Shown one piece after another: positions 5,622 to 10,164 of a stretch of DNA of 10,164 nt (positions within the stretch are counted from its first letter, which is position 1; each line of letters starts with the position of its first letter). Made by a program: the position numbers and the translations under genes. The stretch comes from Bacteroidales bacterium. GTDB lineage: Bacteria > Bacteroidota > Bacteroidia > Bacteroidales > Lentimicrobiaceae. The notes under the pieces are model-generated. The model saw only the letters and a list, made by a program, of their open reading frames with translations, made no database searches and was not told the DNA's origin. The stretch is from the NCBI GenBank assembly GCA_022837485.1, contig JALHHH010000078.1, positions 1 through 10,164 on the forward strand, given 5' to 3'.

Positions 5622-8243
5622 TCAATCAGATGAGCCGGCAACTATGGATGCTGCCTTTTCCAGTGCACGGTCCAGCCCGTCCGGATTTTTCCCGCCTGCA
5701 CTAGCAAAGTGAGGCTGACCGCCTCCTCCGCCCTGAATTTCACGAGCAAGATCCTTAATCATCTGTGCCGCATTGTAACGCCCGCTTTTTACAAGTCCCT
5801 CAGAAATGGCTATAAGCAATCCCGGTTTATTCTCGTACAACGTTCCAAGTACTATCAGATGATTGTCAGCGGCACTCATCAGTTTAAAGGCCAGATCCTT
5901 TGCGGATGAGGCATCCAGATTTACCCGTGCGCTGATCAAACGGCATCCGTCGATTTCCCTTGAACCCGATATCAGCTCGCTGAATAAATTATTTACTTTT
6001 TCAGCTTCAACCTGCTCTATTCTTGACCTTAGCTTTTGATTTTCATCAATAATGTTCTTTACCCCTTTGATAGGATCTGCGGGATTTTTTACCAGTTCCC
6101 TGATTTCGTCGATAAGTACCAGCTGGTCTTCGTAATATGCTTCAGCCTTTTCGGCTGTAATAGCTTCTATACGACGGACTCCGGCTGCAATGGCCGATTC
6201 CGATACAATTTTGAAAAGGCCGATCTGCCCGGTTGCATGCACGTGTGTACCACCGCACAACTCCACCGATTCGCCAAAACGGATCACCCGAACGCTGTCG
6301 CCGTATTTTTCACCAAACAATGCCATTGCTCCCTGCTCTCTTGCTTTATCAAACGGGACATGCCGCTGTTCATCCACCGCGAGATTCTCGCGAATCTTCC
6401 GGTTTACACTGTGCTCTATTTGCCTGAGTTCTTCTCCGGAAAGCCTGCTGAAATGCGAAAAGTCGAAACGCAGGTAATCGGGATGCACGTACGACCCTTT
6501 CTGCTCAACGTGTGTTCCAATGATCTCGCGAAGAGTGTGATGAAGCAGGTGTGTCGCCGAATGGTTATTGGCAGTGCTGGTCCTGGCTTCCACCGATACG
6601 ATCGCTGCAACGGGAAGCGATGGATTGGCAGGAAGCGATTCCGTTAAATGTATAATAAGATTGTTCTCTTTTCGCGTATCGATAACCTGAATTTCCCGGC
6701 CTTCCGATATCAGAATTCCGCGGTCTCCAACCTGGCCGCCCGATTCTGCATAAAACGGAGTTACGGCCAGCACAATCTGAAAAGCATCTTTCCCTTTGGC
6801 TCTCACCCTGCGGTAACGGGTAATACGGGTTTCAGTATGCAGGGTGTCGTATCCCACAAAGGTTTCTTCCGGAGTTTCGTCGATTATTACCCAGTCGTCG
6901 AGTTCCATACTGGCATCCTTGCGGGAGCGCTCTTTCTGCAGTTCGAGTCCCCTGCTGAATCCGTCCATGTCCACCGTCATTCCGGCTTCACGGGCCATCA
7001 GCCCGGTCAGGTCGATCGGAAACCCATACGTATCGTAAAGCTCGAATGCAAAGGAACCTTCGATTTCTTTGCTGCCCTTATTTGATTCTATATACTGGTT
7101 AAACTTTGATATGCCGTGCGAGAGTGTTCGCAGGAAAGAAGCTTCCTCCTCGGCTATTACCTTTTCAATCAGCGACTGCTGGCTCTTGAGCTCTTCAAAG
7201 TAATTGCCCATAAGCGAAGTAAGAACGGGTATAAGCTTGTAGATAAAAGGCTCTTCCAGTTTCAGAAAGGTAAATCCGTAGCGGATAGCCCTGCGCAATA
7301 TCCTTCGTATTACATAACCGGCTTTGTTGTTCGACGGAAGCTGTCCGTCGGCGATGGCAAATGCTATGGCTCTTACGTGGTCGGCAATAACGCGCATGGC
7401 GATATCGGCTTTTTCATTGCTGCCATATGGGATTTTGCATAGGCCCGAAATGGCATCCGTAAGTGAGCGGAAGACATCGGTATCGTAATTCGATTGTTTG
7501 TGCTGAAGTGCCATGCAGAGACGTTCGAATCCCATTCCGGTATCCACATGTTTTGCGGGCAATGGTTGCAGGCTGCCGTTGGCAAGCCTGTTGAATTCCA
7601 TGAATACCAGGTTCCAGATTTCGATTACCAGTGGGTCGCCGGTATTTACAAGAGTATCCCCGCTAACTTCTTTCCGTGCGGCATCGCTGCGAAGGTCAAC
7701 GTGGATTTCGGAGCAAGGTCCGCAGGGGCCGGAGTCGCCCATTTCCCAGAAATTGTCTTTTTTACTTCCTCTCAGAATGCGGTCTTCGGCAATGTGTGCT
7801 TTCCAGTACCCGTACGCTTCCATGTCGGGCTCAAGTCCGTCGCCTTCATCTCCACCGAATATCGTGACGTAAAGCCTGTCCTTCTCAATGCCGTATACAG
7901 AAGTAAGAAGTTCCCATGCCCAGTCAATGGCTTCTTTTTTGAAATAATCACCGAACGACCAGTTGCCAAGCATTTCAAACATGGTATGGTGGTATGTGTC
8001 GTGACCGACCTCCTCAAGGTCGTTGTGTTTTCCCGAAACCCTCAGGCATTTCTGGGTATTGGCGATCCGGGGATATTTTACCGGTGAGTTGCCGAGAAAA
8101 ATATCCTTAAACTGGTTCATACCGGCATTGGTAAACATAAGGGTTGGGTCATCCTTAATAACCATGGGTGCGGAAGGAACTATGTGATGGCCTTTGGAAC
8201 TGAAGAAATCCAGGAAAGTTTGCCTGATTTGCTGAGCATTCAT
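5622..8243 (-). CDS. alaS: Alanyl-tRNA synthetase
   Basis: Cytosolic class II aminoacyl-tRNA synthetase that charges tRNA-Ala and edits mischarged serine and glycine. The 873 residues are full length. The aminoacylation domain is N-terminal, with TLMFTNAGMNQFKD (about 34-47), the GDSGPCGPCSEIH motif (169-181) and the class II motif 3 VDTGMGFERL (233-242). The editing domain has the zinc/catalytic set HSATH (561-565) and CGGTH (663-667), close in number to E. coli H563/H567 and C666/H670. The C-terminal domain ends with the glycine-rich GGGGGQPHFASAGG (838-851). I choose the ATG at 8243 because family members begin close to the IRQTFLDFF helix; an in-frame TTG at 8267 would add eight unlikely residues. 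No T-tract terminator follows the stop, so some read-through into the MerR/B12 regulator gene is possible. Confidence 0.97.
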   Translation of the reverse strand: MNAQQIRQTFLDFFSSKGHHIVPSAPMVIKDDPTLMFTNAGMNQFKDIFLGNSPVKYPRIANTQKCLRVSGKHNDLEEVGHDTYHHTMFEMLGNWSFGDYFKKEAIDWAWELLTSVYGIEKDRLYVTIFGGDEGDGLEPDMEAYGYWKAHIAEDRILRGSKKDNFWEMGDSGPCGPCSEIHVDLRSDAARKEVSGDTLVNTGDPLVIEIWNLVFMEFNRLANGSLQPLPAKHVDTGMGFERLCMALQHKQSNYDTDVFRSLTDAISGLCKIPYGSNEKADIAMRVIADHVRAIAFAIADGQLPSNNKAGYVIRRILRRAIRYGFTFLKLEEPFIYKLIPVLTSLMGNYFEELKSQQSLIEKVIAEEEASFLRTLSHGISKFNQYIESNKGSKEIEGSFAFELYDTYGFPIDLTGLMAREAGMTVDMDGFSRGLELQKERSRKDASMELDDWVIIDETPEETFVGYDTLHTETRITRYRRVRAKGKDAFQIVLAVTPFYAESGGQVGDRGILISEGREIQVIDTRKENNLIIHLTESLPANPSLPVAAIVSVEARTSTANNHSATHLLHHTLREIIGTHVEQKGSYVHPDYLRFDFSHFSRLSGEELRQIEHSVNRKIRENLAVDEQRHVPFDKAREQGAMALFGEKYGDSVRVIRFGESVELCGGTHVHATGQIGLFKIVSESAIAAGVRRIEAITAEKAEAYYEDQLVLIDEIRELVKNPADPIKGVKNIIDENQKLRSRIEQVEAEKVNNLFSELISGSREIDGCRLISARVNLDASSAKDLAFKLMSAADNHLIVLGTLYENKPGLLIAISEGLVKSGRYNAAQMIKDLAREIQGGGGGQPHFASAGGKNPDGLDRALEKAASIVAGSSD

Positions 8244-8295
8244 ATTATCGGGAAGATTTAAATTCAAACTTTAGTTTTTTTTAACACGCTAAAGG

Positions 8296-8326
8296 CTTGC
8301 AAATTTAAGTTAAAATGTTAATTTTG
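8296..8326 (+). promoter_or_regulatory. Predicted promoter of the M23 peptidase operon
   Basis: CTTG (8296-8299), a 19-nt spacer and TAATTTTG (8319-8326) match the Bacteroidota pattern well. The leader would be about 60 nt. The element overlaps the predicted alaS promoter on the other strand. Confidence 0.5.
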
Positions 8327-8330
8327 CAGA
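8300..8330 (-). promoter_or_regulatory. Predicted alaS promoter
   Basis: On the minus strand TCTG (8330-8327), a 19-nt spacer and TAAATTTG (8307-8300) fit TTTG / TAnnTTTG with one mismatch in the upstream box. The leader to the ATG at 8243 would be about 50 nt. Confidence 0.42.
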
Positions 8331-8392
8331 CCTCAGGGAAAAATACGGCAACTAATTGCTGTTCACCGTAGTACTCAGTTTCATTTTATTCA

Positions 8393-9364
8393 ATGGCTAA
8401 AGTCCGGTATCATTTTAATACCAAATCTCTCCGAATTGAGAAGGTGAAAGTTACCTTCCGTCAGCGGATGATGCAGTTTTTATCTGTTTTTGCTACAGGA
8501 TTGGTTTTTGCCTCCGTGGTTCTCATTCTGGCATACAATTTCATGGAATCGCCCAAAGAACGAATTCTCCGGCGTGAAATTGAACAGTATAAGCTGCAAT
8601 ATGCAATTCTGAACGAAAGGCTTGAAAACGTCCAGGCCGTTGTTGCGGATCTACAGGACAGAGATGATAATATCTACAGGGTAATTTTTGAATCGGATCC
8701 CATTCCGTCATCCGTCCGTAAAGCCGGTTTCGGAGGTACGGACCGTTATTCCAGACTTGAAGGTTATCGCAACAGCGATCTCATAATAAATACTACCCGC
8801 AAACTTGATGTACTTACCAGTCAGCTCGTGGTTCAGTCGAAATCGTTTGATGAAGTCTTTACTCTTGCAAAACGAAAGGAAGAGCTGGTTGCCTCCATGC
8901 CTGCTATTCAGCCGGTTTCCAATAAGGATCTGCGCCGCATTGGCTCCTATTTCGGGTACAGAACCGACCCGTTCTATAAGGTTACCAAATTTCACGAAGG
9001 CATCGACTTTACCGCTCCCGTCGGCACCGATATCTATGCTACCGGCGACGGAACGGTTACTTCCGTGGAGTTTTCACGCAGCGGGTACGGTAACTGCATC
9101 ATAATCAATCATGGCTTCGGATATCAGACAGTGTACGCGCACCTGTCTAAAATGAACGTGAAAAAAGGCGAGAAAGTCAAACGCGGCCAGGTTATCGGAT
9201 TTGTTGGTAATACCGGAAAATCCACTTCGCCTCACCTGCACTATGAGGTTCGTAAATCGGGCCGCCCCGTTGATCCGATCAATTACTTCTTCAACGATAT
9301 CACACCCGAGGAATACGCCCAGATGATTGAATTGTCGCAGCGTCCTTCGCAATCTCTTGATTAA
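8393..9364 (+). CDS. Membrane-anchored M23 family peptidase (LytM-type peptidoglycan endopeptidase)
   Basis: Predicted zinc endopeptidase acting on peptidoglycan cross-links in the periplasm. The 323 residues comprise a basic cytoplasmic N-terminus, one membrane helix (about 28-50), a helical and probably coiled-coil segment (55-95), and a C-terminal LytM domain (about 183-300). All zinc and catalytic positions of an active enzyme are present: H201 and D205 in FHEGIDFTAP, H250 in YAHLS, and H281 and H283 in HLHYE. It is therefore not a degenerate, EnvC-like activator. It is divergent from alaS and 12 nt upstream of a small MerR gene with which it should be cotranscribed; this alaS-M23-MerR order is, to my knowledge, common in Bacteroidales. 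A role in cell-wall remodelling during growth or division is inferred from the family. Confidence 0.94.
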   Translation: MAKVRYHFNTKSLRIEKVKVTFRQRMMQFLSVFATGLVFASVVLILAYNFMESPKERILRREIEQYKLQYAILNERLENVQAVVADLQDRDDNIYRVIFESDPIPSSVRKAGFGGTDRYSRLEGYRNSDLIINTTRKLDVLTSQLVVQSKSFDEVFTLAKRKEELVASMPAIQPVSNKDLRRIGSYFGYRTDPFYKVTKFHEGIDFTAPVGTDIYATGDGTVTSVEFSRSGYGNCIIINHGFGYQTVYAHLSKMNVKKGEKVKRGQVIGFVGNTGKSTSPHLHYEVRKSGRPVDPINYFFNDITPEEYAQMIELSQRPSQSLD

Positions 9365-9376
9365 TACTGTTCTGCA

Positions 9377-9712
9377 ATGCCTTACCGGAAAAAAGAAATC
9401 GAAAAGGTATATTACCGGATCGGTGAGGTAGCTGAAATGTTCAATGTGAATGTTTCACTTATCCGCTTTTGGGAGAAAGAATTCGATATCATTAAACCCC
9501 ACCGGAACAAAAAAGGAAACCGCTTCTTTACCAAACAGGACGTGGATAATTTTCACCTTATTTATCATCTGGTGAAAGAACGCGGCTATACCCTGCAGGG
9601 AGCCCGCGAAAAAATGAAAGAAAATCCCGATGAGTTATCCGGCAACCTGGAACTGGTAAAAACCCTGCAAAATCTGAAGGCTTTCCTGCTTGAATTAAAG
9701 GACGGGCTGTAA
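9377..9712 (+). CDS. Small MerR-family transcriptional regulator
   Basis: DNA-binding protein of 111 residues. A MerR winged helix-turn-helix spans about 12-80: YYRIGEVAEMFNVNVSLIRF, then WEKEF, the wing NKKGNRFFTKQDVDNF and a second helix pair ending GYTLQGAREKMK. A short C-terminal helix (about 88-111) probably forms the dimer coiled coil. There is no effector-binding domain and no cysteine, so it is not a metal or thiol sensor of the classical MerR, CueR or SoxR kind. It begins 12 nt after the M23 peptidase gene, which suggests cotranscription and perhaps control of that operon or of envelope genes. Targets and signal are unknown. Its stop lies only 8 bp from the stop of the convergent hldD gene. 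Confidence 0.92.
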   Translation: MPYRKKEIEKVYYRIGEVAEMFNVNVSLIRFWEKEFDIIKPHRNKKGNRFFTKQDVDNFHLIYHLVKERGYTLQGAREKMKENPDELSGNLELVKTLQNLKAFLLELKDGL

Positions 9713-9720
9713 TTCCCTGC

Positions 9721-10164
9721 CTACATGAACCTGTTTTTACTCAGATAATTCGATACATAATCGCTTACGCCTTCTTCAAGGCTGTGAAAACGGTCTGAAT
9801 ATCCCGCTGTTTTAAGTTTGTCCATTGCAGCTTCCGTGAAATACTGGTATTTGTCGCGTATATCTACTGGCGTATCGACAAAATCGATAACAGGTGCTTT
9901 ACCCAGTGCTGCAAAGGTTGAACCGGCAAGATCCATAAAACTGCGTGCATGCCCGGTTCCCAGGTTGTAAAGCCCCGAAACGGGTCTTTTCTCCATCATA
10001 AAAGTAAGAACGCTTACAACATCCTTCACGTAAATGAAATCGCGCAGCTGCATTCCATCGCCGTAGTCGGGACGGTGGGAGCGGAATAACCGGACTTTGC
10101 CTGTATCCATAATCTGGTGGTAAGCATGCATGATTACAGAAGCCATCCTTCCTTTGTGGTATTC
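9721..10164 (-). CDS. hldD: ADP-L-glycero-D-manno-heptose 6-epimerase, N-terminal part outside window
   Basis: NADP-dependent short-chain dehydrogenase/epimerase that converts ADP-D-glycero- to ADP-L-glycero-manno-heptose for the LPS inner core. The visible 147 residues are the C-terminal part. They begin inside the family motif with EYHKGRMASVI and continue through QLRDFIYVKDVV, SGLYNLGTGHARSF, DIRDKYQYFTEA and an AGYSDRFHSLEEGVSDYV tail. This matches E. coli HldD segment by segment. The reading frame stays open to the window edge, so the ATG at 10146 is internal and not the start. The Rossmann NAD(P) motif and the catalytic Tyr-Lys pair lie outside. The gene converges on the small MerR gene with an 8-bp gap and no hairpin between them. 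Confidence 0.93.
   Translation of the reverse strand, partial: EYHKGRMASVIMHAYHQIMDTGKVRLFRSHRPDYGDGMQLRDFIYVKDVVSVLTFMMEKRPVSGLYNLGTGHARSFMDLAGSTFAALGKAPVIDFVDTPVDIRDKYQYFTEAAMDKLKTAGYSDRFHSLEEGVSDYVSNYLSKNRFM

Noticed and set aside
6036..6647. 203-codon plus-strand frame inside alaS
   Set aside because: It lies fully antisense to the conserved editing domain of alaS and resembles no known protein; it is a shadow of the real gene.
7494..8087. 197-codon plus-strand frame inside alaS
   Set aside because: It is antisense to the aminoacylation domain of alaS and has no family features.
8244..8267. TTG start that lengthens alaS by eight residues
   Set aside because: Family members begin near the ATG at 8243, and the extension has no ribosome binding site.
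1..10164. CRISPR arrays, insertion sequences, tRNA or rRNA genes, prophage or defence genes
   Set aside because: No regularly spaced repeats, transposase or integrase motifs, conserved tRNA arms or rRNA segments were seen on either strand.

Overview
The window looks like a chromosomal stretch from a Bacteroidota bacterium, probably Bacteroidales, Marinilabiliales or a relative. Protein sequences, the folK/deoxynucleoside kinase pair and the alaS/M23 peptidase/small MerR neighbourhood fit that phylum. Shine-Dalgarno sequences are mostly weak or absent. Several intergenic regions carry the Bacteroidota promoter pattern TTTG - about 20 nt - TAnnTTTG. No mobile element, CRISPR array, tRNA or rRNA is visible.

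Layout: (1) 1-839 (-), the N-terminal part of the membrane signal peptide peptidase SppA, cut by the window edge. (2) Divergent from it, folK and a deoxynucleoside kinase gene overlap by ATGA (1179-2338, +). (3) An orphan membrane histidine kinase (2469-3383, +) converges through a bidirectional terminator on an ECF-type sigma factor (3498-4004, -). (4) An unusually long AT-rich gap of 597 bp contains several dyads and repeats. (5) A MerR-family regulator with a C-terminal cobalamin-binding module (4602-5477, -). (6) Alanyl-tRNA synthetase (5622-8243, -), divergent from an M23 peptidase plus small MerR regulator operon (8393-9712, +). (7) The C-terminal part of ADP-heptose epimerase HldD (9721-10164, -), cut by the window edge.

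Most genes are housekeeping: folate synthesis, nucleotide salvage, translation, cell wall and LPS core. The most interesting part is 3498-5621. The MerR protein keeps the W-x9-EH and ExHxxG signatures of CarH/LitR adenosylcobalamin photoreceptors, and the next gene downstream encodes an ECF sigma factor. This recalls the LitR-LitS light-response pairs of actinobacteria and the regulators of carotenoid clusters.

Upstream of both genes, on the same strand and 26-29 nt before each start codon, the same gapped element occurs: TTGTTTA-N16-GTTAAACA. The gap upstream of the sigma gene also holds a four-half-site TGTCC/GGACA array with an 11-bp period. I propose a B12/light-responsive regulator-sigma circuit with a shared promoter or operator. 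No carotenoid or photolyase target gene lies inside the window, so the output of the circuit is unknown.
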